This document shows, one piece after another, positions 27,422 through 36,402 of a stretch of DNA of 64,000 nt (position 1 is the first letter of the stretch; every line of letters starts with the position of its first letter). Origin of the DNA: Candidatus Phyllobacterium onerii (GTDB lineage Bacteria > Pseudomonadota > Alphaproteobacteria > Rhizobiales > Rhizobiaceae); contig NZ_JAQMHX010000001.1 in the NCBI RefSeq assembly GCF_028331445.1, positions 1,054,001 to 1,118,000 of the forward strand. Direction: 5' to 3'. The notes under the pieces were generated by a model. It did no database searches. It was given only the letters and a program-made list of their open reading frames with translations, and was not told the origin of the DNA. Position numbers and translations under genes: made by a program.

Positions 27422-27885
27422 CGCAGGGTTTGCAGACGGTCCAATGCGCCTTGCAGGATGAAAGCTGCTGCCGCTGAATCGATCCGCTCGGCGCGCTTCT
27501 GTCTCGATACATCCATTCCGATCAAGGCGCGCTCGGCGGCAACGGTCGACAGGCGCTCGTCCCAATAAACGAATGGAAGCTCGGTCAGCTTTTCCATATT
27601 GCGGACAAAAGCGCGGGTTGCCTGCACCCGGGGACCTTCACTGCCGTCCATGTTCACCGGCAGCCCGATGACGATTGCGCCGACATTGTCAGCACTCAAG
27701 GCCTTCAACAGATCCTGTGCGTCGTGGGTGAATTTGCTGCGCCTCAGCACGGGACGGGGATTGGCGAAAGAAAAACCACGATCGGAAATGGCGATACCGA
27801 TTGTCTTCGTACCGAGGTCAAGGCCGGCCACCGTTTTGCCATCCGCTACGTGCTCTTCGAGCTGTTCAATTGTCAGTACCGTCAA
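27385..27885 (-). CDS. ruvX: Holliday junction resolvase-like protein RuvX/YqgF
   Basis: An RNase H-fold nuclease family member, linked to 16S rRNA 5' maturation in E. coli. The 166 residues show the first catalytic Asp in [45 protein letters not shown] and the last Asp in [12 protein letters not shown]. The TTG at 27885 ([12 protein letters not shown]) is preferred. An open extension to 28125 is unlike the family and would cover the next gene's start. The 3' end overlaps DUF6105 by 37 nt. Confidence 0.92.
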   Translation of the reverse strand: MTVLTIEQLEEHVADGKTVAGLDLGTKTIGIAISDRGFSFANPRPVLRRSKFTHDAQDLLKALSADNVGAIVIGLPVNMDGSEGPRVQATRAFVRNMEKLTELPFVYWDERLSTVAAERALIGMDVSRQKRAERIDSAAAAFILQGALDRLQTLRQEADVDGNSST

Positions 27886-27976
27886 TTTGATAGGTTCCGC
27901 ACTTTCATGGATCGCTTTATTGTCACATACCGGCAATAGAAGCCTATGGCGAGGGTTCACTTGCAGTTGAAGGAAG

Positions 27977-28687
27977 ATGGATATGAAGATTACCTGGCTT
28001 GGCCATTCGGCCTTTCGGATTGAAACAGCAAAAAATACCATTCTTATCGACCCGTTCCTGACCGGAAACCCGAGAGCCAAGGGCGTGGACGTGAAAGAAG
28101 CCGCGAAGGGCGTCAAACACATCATCCTGACCCACGGCCACGGCGATCATGTGGGCGATACGATTGATCTGTCGAAGGAGACAGGCGCGCTGGTGACCGG
28201 TAATGCCGATCTGGTAACGTGGCTCGGCTCGCGCGGGGTCAATCGGGTTGATCCGACCAATACAGGCGGCACGGTGTCCTATGACGGTTTCACCGTAACC
28301 TATGTCAACGCGCTGCATTCTTCCGCACAAATGACCGAGGACGGCGTTTCCCATTCGTTGGGTTCAGCCAACGGCGTTGTGCTGCATTTCGACGATGAAC
28401 CGACACTTTATCACATGGGCGATACGGACATCTTCTCCGATATGGCGCTGATCAATGAATTGCATCAGCCGGAAATCGGTATTGTTCCAATCGGTGACCG
28501 CTTCACCATGGGAGGTGCAGTTGCTGCGCTCGCGAGCCGGCGCTATTTCAAATTCAGCAAAGTCATACCTTGCCACTACGGGTCATTTCCGATCATCGAT
28601 CAGACGGCGGATAAGTTCGTCGCCGGTATGGAAGGCGGTACGAGCGAAGTTATCGTTGCAAATGCGAATGAGCATTTTACGGTTTGA
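27977..28687 (+). CDS. Metallo-beta-lactamase-fold hydrolase, UPF0173 family
   Basis: A metal-dependent hydrolase of about 236 residues. The zinc motif HGHGDHVGD lies at about residues 53-61. GDTDIFSDM supplies the bridging Asp, and PCHYGSFP the last His. The start [13 protein letters not shown] (ATG at 27983, or the in-frame ATG at 27977) is exactly that of the UPF0173/YtkL-like family, found widely with no settled substrate. The gene is divergent from ruvX. Confidence 0.9.
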   Translation: MDMKITWLGHSAFRIETAKNTILIDPFLTGNPRAKGVDVKEAAKGVKHIILTHGHGDHVGDTIDLSKETGALVTGNADLVTWLGSRGVNRVDPTNTGGTVSYDGFTVTYVNALHSSAQMTEDGVSHSLGSANGVVLHFDDEPTLYHMGDTDIFSDMALINELHQPEIGIVPIGDRFTMGGAVAALASRRYFKFSKVIPCHYGSFPIIDQTADKFVAGMEGGTSEVIVANANEHFTV

Positions 28688-28735
28688 TACATAGTGCTAC
28701 AGCACGTTCCTCAATCCACAATCCTTGGAGCACAA

Positions 28736-30352
28736 GTGCGTAAACTGTTTCTGATCTCGTGTTTGCTGGTTGCCACGACGCCGGTGCATGCACAGGCCGT
28801 CGATGTCTCCGGTGCAAAAGCCCTTACCGAAATTCTGTCCAAATATCTTGGAAAGAGAGCAATCGAGAAGAATATCGTCTCGGTTGTTCCCGATGGAGAC
28901 AGTTACCGCATTACCTTCAGCACAGCGAAGTTGATCGAAACGCTTCCCAAGCAGGATTATTTCAAGGGCGATTTCGGTGAATACAGCCTGCTGATAAAGC
29001 CAGTTGCCGACGGATCTTGGAACGTCTCATCGACAGCGATTCCCGGTGGGTCAGTCGAAGTAACAACCCCGGCAGGGCGTGAGGCGGTTCAGTGGTCCGT
29101 TGACAATGCGAATATCAACGGAACGTTCGATCCCAAAATCGGCGCTTTCTCGAAGGCGTCGTTTTCCTATGGCGCCGTGAAAATGAACACGACAAGTCCT
29201 ACCCAGGACGTCGAAGCGAGTGTCAATTCGGCCAAGGGTGAAATGCTTGGCATGGCTGCGCCATCCGGCGGTGTTAATTTCAACAGCAACCATTCCGCGA
29301 CAAATTTTCTGGAGACTGTGACTGTCAAATCGCCGCCTTCAGGGGATGTCGCGACTGCCGCACAGCCGATGAAGATCGTTCTGAGCGGAGGCCAGATCGG
29401 CGCCAATGCCGAAGGCAAGGGCTTTCGCAGCCTGGAGTTTCTGGAGCTCTGGAAATTTTTCATCGCGCATATGGACGAGACGACACTGAAGGATCAGGAG
29501 CAGGCCGATCTGAAGGCAAAACTCCTCGCCGCCCTGCCATTTTGGGACAAGCTTGCGGGGTCGTATCAGTTTACCGATCTCAACGTCGAGACTCCTGTTG
29601 GACCATTTGCTGCCAAGACCATGGCTCAGCAAATCGACTTCGATGGCATCAGCAAGAGCGGCGGCTATCACTATGCGCTGCGGACCAACGGTCTGAGATA
29701 TCCTGCGTTGCCGATACCTGCGTGGAGCGTGCCGTTTTTGCCGACTGATGTGGAATTCGTGTTTGGTACGGAGGGTCTTGATCTCGACACGGTTGTCCGG
29801 GCAGCAGTCACCGACATGGATTTGAGCCGTGCAAAACCGTTTTCCGACGAATTTGAAGCAAACACAGCTGCCGCATTCATGGCCAACCCGCCGAAGATGG
29901 TGATTGACAGGAGCTTTGTCCGTACAGCTGATACCGAGCTTTCGGTTGAAGGCGAGGTCTCGTTCACTGCTCTGAAACCGGAGAGCCACACCACCTGGGA
30001 GATGAGCAATTTCGATGCGGTTGTTGCTCGGTTGACGACGGCCTCCGAACAGGAGCCTGAGATCAAGAACTACATCGTGTTTGCCAAACTCGCGAAGGAT
30101 TTCGGCACGCAGCTGCCAAACGGGCACATACAATGGATCGTCGACCAGAAATCCGACGGGTCGGTGAGCGTCAACGGGAATCCGGTAAAGGGCCCGGATC
30201 CGGTCGTCGATCCGGCAATTGATGGTGCGGGTGTCACTGCGCCCGACGACGACACCACGACGATGCCCGACGACCCGACGCAGGATGACAATGTGATCGT
30301 GCCTGACGACGAGGAGGACAATTCGGATCCTGCCCCGCCAGCCCCGCAATAG
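28736..30352 (+). CDS. Exported protein of unknown function with acidic tail
   Basis: A 538-residue protein with a clear signal peptide (start at GTG 28736, FLISCLLVATT, cut after HAQA). GGAG lies 5 nt before the GTG. An in-frame ATG at 28694 would spoil the signal peptide. The body is rich in beta strands and Gly/Ser/Thr, without cysteines in a motif. From about residue 500 a low-complexity acidic tail follows (DDDTTTMPDDPTQDD, PDDEEDNSDP, ends PAPPAPQ). It may belong to the DUF2125-like rhizobial periplasmic proteins, but I cannot confirm it. Confidence 0.75.
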   Translation: MRKLFLISCLLVATTPVHAQAVDVSGAKALTEILSKYLGKRAIEKNIVSVVPDGDSYRITFSTAKLIETLPKQDYFKGDFGEYSLLIKPVADGSWNVSSTAIPGGSVEVTTPAGREAVQWSVDNANINGTFDPKIGAFSKASFSYGAVKMNTTSPTQDVEASVNSAKGEMLGMAAPSGGVNFNSNHSATNFLETVTVKSPPSGDVATAAQPMKIVLSGGQIGANAEGKGFRSLEFLELWKFFIAHMDETTLKDQEQADLKAKLLAALPFWDKLAGSYQFTDLNVETPVGPFAAKTMAQQIDFDGISKSGGYHYALRTNGLRYPALPIPAWSVPFLPTDVEFVFGTEGLDLDTVVRAAVTDMDLSRAKPFSDEFEANTAAAFMANPPKMVIDRSFVRTADTELSVEGEVSFTALKPESHTTWEMSNFDAVVARLTTASEQEPEIKNYIVFAKLAKDFGTQLPNGHIQWIVDQKSDGSVSVNGNPVKGPDPVVDPAIDGAGVTAPDDDTTTMPDDPTQDDNVIVPDDEEDNSDPAPPAPQ

Positions 30353-30442
30353 CATCACTTTCAAATTGTCTTGTCCGTTGCGCTTGGCCGCAACGGACAC
30401 TATAGCTGCGTAATCCAAGATCCGAATTTTCAGGAATCCCGA

Positions 30443-30730
30443 ATGTCTGTCGATATTTCCACCGTCAAACGCGTTGCGCATCTTGCCCGTATTGCCGTGA
30501 CCGAAGACGATGCGGCCCGTATGACAGGGCAGCTGAACACCATTCTCGGCTTTGTCGAACAGTTGAACGAAGTGAATGTTGATGGTGTGGAGCCGATGAC
30601 ATCCGTCACGCCCATGGCGATGAAGAAGCGCGCGGATGTTGTCGACGATGGCGAAAAGGCGGCTGATATTGTTGCCAACGCACCGATCCATGAAGAGAAT
30701 TTCTTCGTGGTGCCGAAAGTCGTGGAATAG
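30443..30730 (+). CDS. gatC: Asp-tRNA(Asn)/Glu-tRNA(Gln) amidotransferase subunit C
   Basis: Small stabilising subunit of GatCAB, which amidates misacylated Glu-tRNA(Gln) and Asp-tRNA(Asn). The 95 residues begin [19 protein letters not shown] and contain [14 protein letters not shown] and VEPMTSV, the GatC pattern. The ATG at 30443 is chosen because an extension to 30371 is non-homologous. It is followed by a GNAT gene after 8 nt and then gatA. gatB is not in the window. Confidence 0.95.
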   Translation: MSVDISTVKRVAHLARIAVTEDDAARMTGQLNTILGFVEQLNEVNVDGVEPMTSVTPMAMKKRADVVDDGEKAADIVANAPIHEENFFVVPKVVE

Positions 30731-30738
30731 GCTGAGCG

Positions 30739-31221
30739 ATGGCTATTTCCGTTGCCATTGAAACGCCGCTGCAGGATGACGTCAGGGCGCTGGTCAGCGA
30801 CCTGAACGATCATCTTTTACCGCTTTCGCCCATCGAGTTCCAGTTCAAGATGACTGTGGAGCAGATGGCGGGTGCAGATACGACGGTTTTCGTGGCGCGT
30901 GACGAGAATGGTGCGGCAGTCGGTTGCGGCGCTTTGAAAGACCACGGAAACCACGTTGGCGAGGTGAAGCGCATGTTCACCCGGCCGACGGTGCGGGGTC
31001 AGCGCGTCGGGTCGGCCTTGCTCAAGGCCATAACTGAACTCGCCAAGGAAAAGGGTATCACGCGGCTTGTTCTCGAGACGGGCGCTGGCGAGGGATTTGC
31101 GGATGCTTATCGGCTTTATGAGCGATCCGGGTTCACGCGTTGCGGCGTCCTGCTCGACTATCCGGACTCCGAACACAGTGCATTTTACGAAAAGTGGCTG
31201 ACCCTCGCGCCAGCTCAATAA
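30739..31221 (+). CDS. GNAT-family N-acetyltransferase between gatC and gatA
   Basis: An acetyl-CoA-dependent transferase of 160 residues. The acetyl-CoA loop reads RMFTRPTVRGQRVGSALL (Q/RxxGxG/A form). The C-terminal LVLETGAGEGFADAYRLYERSGF and the YEKWL ending match the IAA-type or YafP-like acetyltransferases. The substrate is unknown. It sits 8 nt after gatC and 15 nt before gatA, so it is co-transcribed with amidotransferase genes. Nothing in the sequence shows a role in translation. Confidence 0.87.
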   Translation: MAISVAIETPLQDDVRALVSDLNDHLLPLSPIEFQFKMTVEQMAGADTTVFVARDENGAAVGCGALKDHGNHVGEVKRMFTRPTVRGQRVGSALLKAITELAKEKGITRLVLETGAGEGFADAYRLYERSGFTRCGVLLDYPDSEHSAFYEKWLTLAPAQ

Positions 31222-31236
31222 GGACCAGAAAAGACT

Positions 31237-32718
31237 ATGACCGATCTGACCGCTCTCACCATTGCCGAGGCGCGCGAGCAGCTGAAAGCCAAGGCGATCA
31301 CCGCTACGGAGCTGACTGGCGCTTATATCCAGGCGATCGAGAACGCTAACGAGGCGCTGAACGCCTATATCGTCACCACGCCGGAAAAGGCGCTGCAGAT
31401 GGCAAAAGCTTCGGATGCACGTCTTGCTTCGGGCAATGCCGGAGCGCTCGAAGGCATTCCGCTTGGCATCAAGGACCTGTTCGGTACCGAAGGCATTCAC
31501 ACCCAGGCTGCATCGCATATCCTCGACGGATTCAAGCCGCACTACGAGTCGACCGTCACCGCCAATCTCTGGGCGGATGGCGCGGTCATGCTCGGCAAGC
31601 TCAACATGGATGAGTTTGCCATGGGCTCGTCGAACGAAACCTCTTATTACGGGCCTGTGAAAAACCCGTGGCGCGCCAAGGGTTCCAATGCCGATCTTGT
31701 GCCGGGTGGTTCGTCTGGCGGTTCGGCCGCTGCCGTTGCCGCACGGCTTTGCGCTGGTGCCACGGCCACCGATACCGGCGGCTCGATCCGCCAACCGGCC
31801 GCATTCACAGGCACCGTCGGCATCAAGCCGACCTATGGCCGTTGCTCGCGCTGGGGTGTCGTCGCCTTTGCATCGTCGCTGGATCAGGCCGGGCCGATTG
31901 CCCGTGATGTGCGCGATGCGGCGATACTGCTCAAATCCATGGCTTCGGTCGATGCGAAGGACACGACCTCGGTCGATATCGCTGTACCCGACTACGAATC
32001 GGCCATTGGCAAGCCGCTTGCCGGCCTCAAGATCGGTATTCCCAAGGAGTACCGCGTCGACGGTATGCCGGAAGAAATAGAAAAGCTGTGGCAGCAGGGC
32101 ATTGCATGGCTGAAAGACGCCGGCGCTTCGATCGTAGATATCTCGCTGCCGCATACGAAATATGCGCTGCCTGCCTATTATATCGTGGCCCCGGCCGAGG
32201 CTTCATCGAACCTTGCCCGCTATGATGGCGTACGCTACGGCCTGCGCGTTCCAGGCAAGGACATCGTCGACATGTACGAAAGGACCCGCGCCACCGGCTT
32301 CGGCGAAGAGGTCAAGCGCCGCATCATGATCGGCACGTATGTGCTTTCGGCCGGGTATTACGACGCCTACTACCTCCAGGCGCAGAAGGTGCGGAACCTG
32401 ATCAAGAAGGACTTCGAGAACGTCTTTCACGCGGGTGTCGATGCGATCCTGACCCCGGCGACGCCTTCGGCAGCGTTTGGCATTGCCGATCAGGACATGG
32501 CGGCTGACCCGGTCAAAATGTATCTCAACGACATCTTCACCGTCACCGTGAACATGGCCGGTCTTCCAGGGATTGCTGTCCCCGCTGGCCTCGATGCGCG
32601 CGGGCTGCCGCTTGGCCTGCAGCTGATCGGGCGGCCGTTCGACGAGGAAACGCTGTTCCAGACCGCCTATGTCATCGAACAGGCGGCAGGCAAGTTCAAC
32701 GCTCCGAAATGGTGGTAA
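31237..32718 (+). CDS. gatA: Asp-tRNA(Asn)/Glu-tRNA(Gln) amidotransferase subunit A
   Basis: Glutaminase subunit of GatCAB, releasing ammonia from glutamine. It has 493 residues of the amidase-signature family. The catalytic Lys is in [10 protein letters not shown], the Ser-rich loop is [14 protein letters not shown], and the nucleophile Ser is in [12 protein letters not shown]. These give the Ser-cisSer-Lys triad. The length and [19 protein letters not shown] identify GatA rather than a general amidase. It is the third gene of the gatC-GNAT-gatA operon. Confidence 0.96.
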   Translation: MTDLTALTIAEAREQLKAKAITATELTGAYIQAIENANEALNAYIVTTPEKALQMAKASDARLASGNAGALEGIPLGIKDLFGTEGIHTQAASHILDGFKPHYESTVTANLWADGAVMLGKLNMDEFAMGSSNETSYYGPVKNPWRAKGSNADLVPGGSSGGSAAAVAARLCAGATATDTGGSIRQPAAFTGTVGIKPTYGRCSRWGVVAFASSLDQAGPIARDVRDAAILLKSMASVDAKDTTSVDIAVPDYESAIGKPLAGLKIGIPKEYRVDGMPEEIEKLWQQGIAWLKDAGASIVDISLPHTKYALPAYYIVAPAEASSNLARYDGVRYGLRVPGKDIVDMYERTRATGFGEEVKRRIMIGTYVLSAGYYDAYYLQAQKVRNLIKKDFENVFHAGVDAILTPATPSAAFGIADQDMAADPVKMYLNDIFTVTVNMAGLPGIAVPAGLDARGLPLGLQLIGRPFDEETLFQTAYVIEQAAGKFNAPKWW

Positions 32719-32728
32719 CTTAAGCGAG

Positions 32729-33214
32729 ATGTCCTCATTTCGCATTCGACCTGCAGCAGAGGCCGACATTGCAGCCATTGCTGTGGTCGGCGCACGCGCC
32801 TGGGCGTCCAACGTTTTTTCGTTCGAGCCCGAATTGCCTGGCATGCGAATGCATGTCGAAAAGGCATTCCGCGCCTTCGCAGAAACATCCTACGGGAACG
32901 TTCTGGTCGGTGAAGTGGACAACGTCGTCCTTGGCTGGGGCGCCCGGGAAGAGGACAACGACTATATCTCCGATCTGTGGGTCGATCCCGTCGTTCAGGG
33001 CCAAGGGATAGGTTCGGCAATTCTCCGAACCTTGATGTCCAATATTCGCGGCGCGGGGTATTTGCGTGCGCGGATCAGCACCCATGCGCGCAATGTGAAG
33101 GCCATCCGTCTCTACGAGCGCGAAGGCTTCACTGTCATCGAACAGGGGCCGGAATGGTCAACGAGCCTCGAGCGTGAGATGGACAAGGTAAAAATGCTGG
33201 CGGAGCTGAGATAG
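32729..33214 (+). CDS. GNAT-family N-acetyltransferase
   Basis: An acetyltransferase of 161 residues starting MSSFRIRPAAEADIAAIAV. The acetyl-CoA site is DLWVDPVVQGQGIGSAIL (QGxGxG/A), and the C-terminal NVKAIRLYEREGF is typical of RimI-like GNAT proteins. An open extension to 32669 runs into gatA and is rejected. It begins 10 nt after gatA and ends 1 nt before the YdcF gene, so it belongs to the same transcript. The substrate is unknown. It is not closely like the acetyltransferase upstream of gatA. Confidence 0.87.
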   Translation: MSSFRIRPAAEADIAAIAVVGARAWASNVFSFEPELPGMRMHVEKAFRAFAETSYGNVLVGEVDNVVLGWGAREEDNDYISDLWVDPVVQGQGIGSAILRTLMSNIRGAGYLRARISTHARNVKAIRLYEREGFTVIEQGPEWSTSLEREMDKVKMLAELR

Positions 33215-33215
33215 A

Positions 33216-34010
33216 ATGTTCTTCACTCTGTCCAAAATCCTCTGGTTCTTCGCCGAGCCGCTGAATTTCTCCATATTGCTGACCGGTATTACGTTTTTTG
33301 CGCTGCTGCTCTCGTGGCGGCGTTTCGCTTTGCTGACAGCGGCGGGGGCTTTTCTGATCCTCGGCCTTGGTGCATGGACGTCGCTGGGCGCGTTGATGAT
33401 GCATCCGCTCGAGGATCGCTTTCAGCGACCGGCCTCGTTGCCGGAAAAGATCGACGGGATCATTGTGCTGGGGGGCGGTTTCGAGGGCGGTGTGAACCTT
33501 GTCCGCGGCGGCTATGAGATGAACTCCAGCGGCGACCGGTTTGTCGAAGCGGCAATTCTCGCAGCGCGCCATCCGCAAGCCAAGGTCGTCGTGACGGGTG
33601 GATCGGGTAATTTGTTGCTCAAGGGCGAGGGCGATGGCGTGACAGCACCCCGTTTGCTGACGGCACTCGGCATCGCCCCGGATCGGCTGATCATGGAAAG
33701 CCAGTCGCGCAACACCTATGAAAATGCGGTTTTCACCAAGGAAATGGTGAAGCCGAAACCCGGCGAAACCTGGGTGCTGATTACCTCGGCATTCCATATG
33801 CCGCGCTCCGTGGGGATCTTTCGCACGGTCGGGTTCGATGTCGTGCCATGGCCCTCCGACTACCGGACCTCGGGTGACGAGGGTATAGGCGTTACGCATG
33901 ACAATCCGCAGGATTCGCTGCAGAATCTGTCGATAGCGCTCAGAGAATGGGTCGGACTGGTCGCTTACCGCCTGACGGGACGGACAGGCGAGCTTTTGCC
34001 ATCGCCATGA
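33216..34010 (+). CDS. YdcF family membrane protein (DUF218)
   Basis: A 264-residue inner-membrane protein of the ElyC/SanA/YdcF family. Two N-terminal hydrophobic segments (about 8-32 and 37-62) precede a Rossmann-like domain with IDGIIVLGGGFEGG, VVVTGGSGN, ESQSRNTYENA and VLITSAFHMPRSVGIF. Some relatives affect peptidoglycan precursor or envelope integrity, but the reaction is unknown. It overlaps the next gene by 4 nt (ATGA at 34007). Confidence 0.9.
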   Translation: MFFTLSKILWFFAEPLNFSILLTGITFFALLLSWRRFALLTAAGAFLILGLGAWTSLGALMMHPLEDRFQRPASLPEKIDGIIVLGGGFEGGVNLVRGGYEMNSSGDRFVEAAILAARHPQAKVVVTGGSGNLLLKGEGDGVTAPRLLTALGIAPDRLIMESQSRNTYENAVFTKEMVKPKPGETWVLITSAFHMPRSVGIFRTVGFDVVPWPSDYRTSGDEGIGVTHDNPQDSLQNLSIALREWVGLVAYRLTGRTGELLPSP

Positions 34011-35185
34011 AACAGGTGGACGTCCTCATCATAGGTGCTGGCGCCGCAGGCATGATGTGCGCCATTGAGGCGGGTAAGCGCGGCCGCTCAGTTCTTATTG
34101 TCGACCATGCTGCAGCGCCCGGCGAAAAGATTCGTATATCGGGTGGTGGCCGCTGCAATTTCACCAATCTCAATGCGGCACCGCAGAACTTTATCAGCAA
34201 GAATCAGCATTTCTGCATTTCGGCCTTGCGCCGCTACACCCAGCGCGACTTCATCGCGTTCGTTGATCGCCATGGCATTGCCTGGCATGAAAAGACGCTC
34301 GGTCAACTCTTTTGCGATGGCTCGGCAAAGCAGATCATCGATATGCTGGTTGCGGAAATGAACCGGGCAGGGGTTGAGCTCCGTTTGCGCACGACCGTCG
34401 ATGCTGTCGCGAAGTCAGGCGATGCGTTTGAACTCGATCTGTCGGGCGAACGCGTACGGTGTTCGTCCCTGGTCGTTGCTTGCGGCGGAAAATCCATACC
34501 GAAAATGGGCGCGACAGGTTTCGGTTACGATATTGCCCGGCAATTTGGGCTTTCGCTCACTGAAACACGGCCGGCGCTGGTGCCACTGACTTTCGATGAG
34601 AACACCCTGGTACCACTGAAGCCCCTGTCTGGCATTTCTGTCGATGTAGTTGTGAGTCACGGCAAGACCAGGTTCAGCGAGGCCATGCTCTTTACCCATC
34701 GCGGTCTGAGCGGCCCGTCTATCCTACAGATTTCATCCTATTGGCGGGAAGGTGATGTGATTTCGGTAGCCATGCTTCCGGGTGTCAAAGTCTTCGAGGC
34801 ATTACGCGCTGCACGCGCCCGCAACGGCCGGCAAGCGCTGCAGACGGCGCTTGGCGAACTGTTGCCAAAACGTCTGGCACAACTGATCGCGGAAAACAGC
34901 AGCATAGAAACGCATCTGGCGGATATTTCAGACAAGCAGCTTCTTGCCGTGGAAAAATCGGTCAATGAATGGCAAGTCAGACCAGCAGGTTCCGAAGGCT
35001 ACCGTACAGCGGAGGTGACGCTCGGCGGCGTCGATACGGATATGCTTGACCAGAAAACGATGGAAGCCAGATCCACAAAAGGTCTTTATTTTATCGGTGA
35101 GGTCGTCGACGTAACGGGTTGGCTCGGCGGCTATAATTTCCAATGGGCATGGTCATCTGGCTGGGTTGCAGGGCAGGCCGTATAG
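34007..35185 (+). CDS. HI0933/YhiN-family FAD-dependent oxidoreductase
   Basis: A flavoprotein of 392 residues. The N-terminal dinucleotide motif VLIIGAGAAGMMCAIEAGKRG is split over about residues 6-26, followed by GEKIRISGGGRCNFTN, the diagnostic HI0933 string. VACGGKSIPKMGATGFGYDIA and the C-terminal TGWLGGYNFQWAWSSG agree. The family is widespread and its substrate unknown. The ATG at 34007 overlapping the ydcF stop is the true start, since a longer frame from 33947 lies inside ydcF. Confidence 0.92.
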   Translation: MKQVDVLIIGAGAAGMMCAIEAGKRGRSVLIVDHAAAPGEKIRISGGGRCNFTNLNAAPQNFISKNQHFCISALRRYTQRDFIAFVDRHGIAWHEKTLGQLFCDGSAKQIIDMLVAEMNRAGVELRLRTTVDAVAKSGDAFELDLSGERVRCSSLVVACGGKSIPKMGATGFGYDIARQFGLSLTETRPALVPLTFDENTLVPLKPLSGISVDVVVSHGKTRFSEAMLFTHRGLSGPSILQISSYWREGDVISVAMLPGVKVFEALRAARARNGRQALQTALGELLPKRLAQLIAENSSIETHLADISDKQLLAVEKSVNEWQVRPAGSEGYRTAEVTLGGVDTDMLDQKTMEARSTKGLYFIGEVVDVTGWLGGYNFQWAWSSGWVAGQAV

Positions 35186-35260
35186 GAACGCGATTATTGG
35201 TTTCAATCGTGAACTCTATCGCTATCATTACCGGATGAACCAATGATCTCGGAGTAGCTC

Positions 35261-35626
35261 ATGACAATTCTGGGAAGTTGCCACTGTGGCGCAATCAAAT
35301 TCGAAATCAGTGAGGCGCCGGCCATTGCAACGGCGTGCACCTGTACGTTTTGCACAAAACGCGGCGCGCTCTGGGCTTATTATACGCCCGATCAGGTGAA
35401 GCTATCGGTCACGCCCGAGGCAGATGCGATCTATTCGCGCAATGGCTTTAGCAAGCACCATCACTGCAACGTCTGCGGTTGCGGGACATTTTCCCAATTG
35501 CCGACATGGACTGATTACAAGCCGGATTTCGACAAGCCACGAATTAGCGTCAACGTCCGCCTCTTTGACAATTTCGACATTGGTTCGTTGCCGGTGGAAA
35601 CGCTGGACGGGAGAAATCTCTGGTAA
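35261..35626 (+). CDS. GFA (glutathione-dependent formaldehyde-activating) domain protein
   Basis: A 121-residue zinc protein. Its cysteine pattern is CHCGAIKFE (about 8-16), CTCTFCTKRG (about 27-36) and HHHCNVCGC (about 67-75), matching the GFA/Mss4-like fold. Relatives include Gfa, which helps form S-hydroxymethyl-glutathione, but most small members are uncharacterised. It lies alone after the flavoprotein, and a palindromic element follows its stop. Confidence 0.88.
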   Translation: MTILGSCHCGAIKFEISEAPAIATACTCTFCTKRGALWAYYTPDQVKLSVTPEADAIYSRNGFSKHHHCNVCGCGTFSQLPTWTDYKPDFDKPRISVNVRLFDNFDIGSLPVETLDGRNLW

Positions 35627-35663
35627 GTCATTGCCTCGACGAGGGAATCCTGCTTCCCTGAGG

Positions 35664-35865
35664 TAGGGCGTAGACTCATGAATCTGATGGAAATGGTATG
35701 AGGCCATCTTTTCGGATACAAGGAGCAAAGGCGAAGGAAATGTTTATCCATTTTCAAGTCCTTTGCGACGATGTTGCCGGAAAGATGGACCATATCCTCC
35801 GCTTCCCTCGCATCTTCTTGCCGTTTCAGGCGCCATTTCTACCAGATTCATAAGTTTACGACCTA
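35664..35865. repeat. Inverted-repeat intergenic element A2
   Basis: A 202-nt element with 33-nt terminal inverted repeats (35664-35696 and 35833-35865, 28 of 33 matching, shared core ATGAATCTG and GAAATGG). It is the second copy of the element at 22745-23011, with the same internal blocks (CGGATAC, GGAGCAAAG, TTTGCGACGA, ATCTTCTTGCCGTTTCAGG). It lacks the roughly 70-nt central insertion of A1 and so is probably nearer the ancestral form. No protein is encoded. Confidence 0.8.
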
Positions 35866-35894
35866 ACGTTCGTTACAAGCAGGGAGGTACGGCC

Positions 35895-36074
35895 ATGTGG
35901 ATCAATCTGACTGACGTCAATGGCGATCACATTACACTTAACTTCGCTCACGTCGTCTCTTTCAACCCGTATGGAACAGGGACCCACATTGTGACAACCA
36001 CGGCGGGGCTAACGTTCTTCGTGAAGGAAACCATCGAAGAAATTCAGCGCAAAGTCGGAATTACGACCAGTTAG
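35895..36074 (+). CDS. Small FlbD-like protein
   Basis: A 59-residue protein starting MWINLTDVNGDHITLNF with a strong GGGAGG site. The pattern (short beta-rich start with LTDVNG, then TTTAGLTFFVKETIEEIQRKVG) resembles the small FlbD family that accompanies flagellar genes. No flagellar gene is near. It lies 29 nt after element A2, so its promoter may come from the element. An open extension upstream is element sequence and is rejected. Moderate support only. Confidence 0.6.
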   Translation: MWINLTDVNGDHITLNFAHVVSFNPYGTGTHIVTTTAGLTFFVKETIEEIQRKVGITTS

Positions 36075-36402
36075 GCAAACAGGTACTGAACTGGCGGCCG
36101 GCGAAGAGAGGAAGCAGTGGGGGCTTTGCAGCTGCTCGTTGCCTTCAAGATTATAAAGAAAATCACTCTTCCGTGCGTTGCCCAAACCCCACAATTGGTA
36201 TTTATATTGTGAACACGCGCGGGTTGTCCTTGCCTTTGTCACATTTGTCGCTCAATTGCGTCAACGAGTTACCGGCATTGCACTATTCGATTGCCGGACC
36301 GGGAAGGCCTTCGGGGTTGGTGTCTTCCACGATGCAATCTGCATGATCTGCTCATGCATTGGTAACGCACATGCCAACAGGTGAAATGGGTTCCGGATAC
36401 AA
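36075..36402 (+). promoter_or_regulatory. Upstream region of the PBP1A gene
   Basis: Over 300 nt without a credible gene. Near 36140-36165 a TTGCCT/TATAAA pair with about 11 nt between them is too close for a standard promoter, and TATTTATATTGTG near 36200 could serve as a -10 region. No repeat element or riboswitch was recognised. Confidence 0.3.

Noticed and set aside
29339-30691. 450-codon open frame antisense to the exported-protein gene and gatC
   Set aside because: It crosses two well-supported genes and the gap between them. Residues are biased to Arg/His/Gly/Val as in shadow frames.
30817-32154. 445-codon open frame antisense to GNAT and gatA
   Set aside because: Shadow of gatA. No recognisable motif and no ribosome site.
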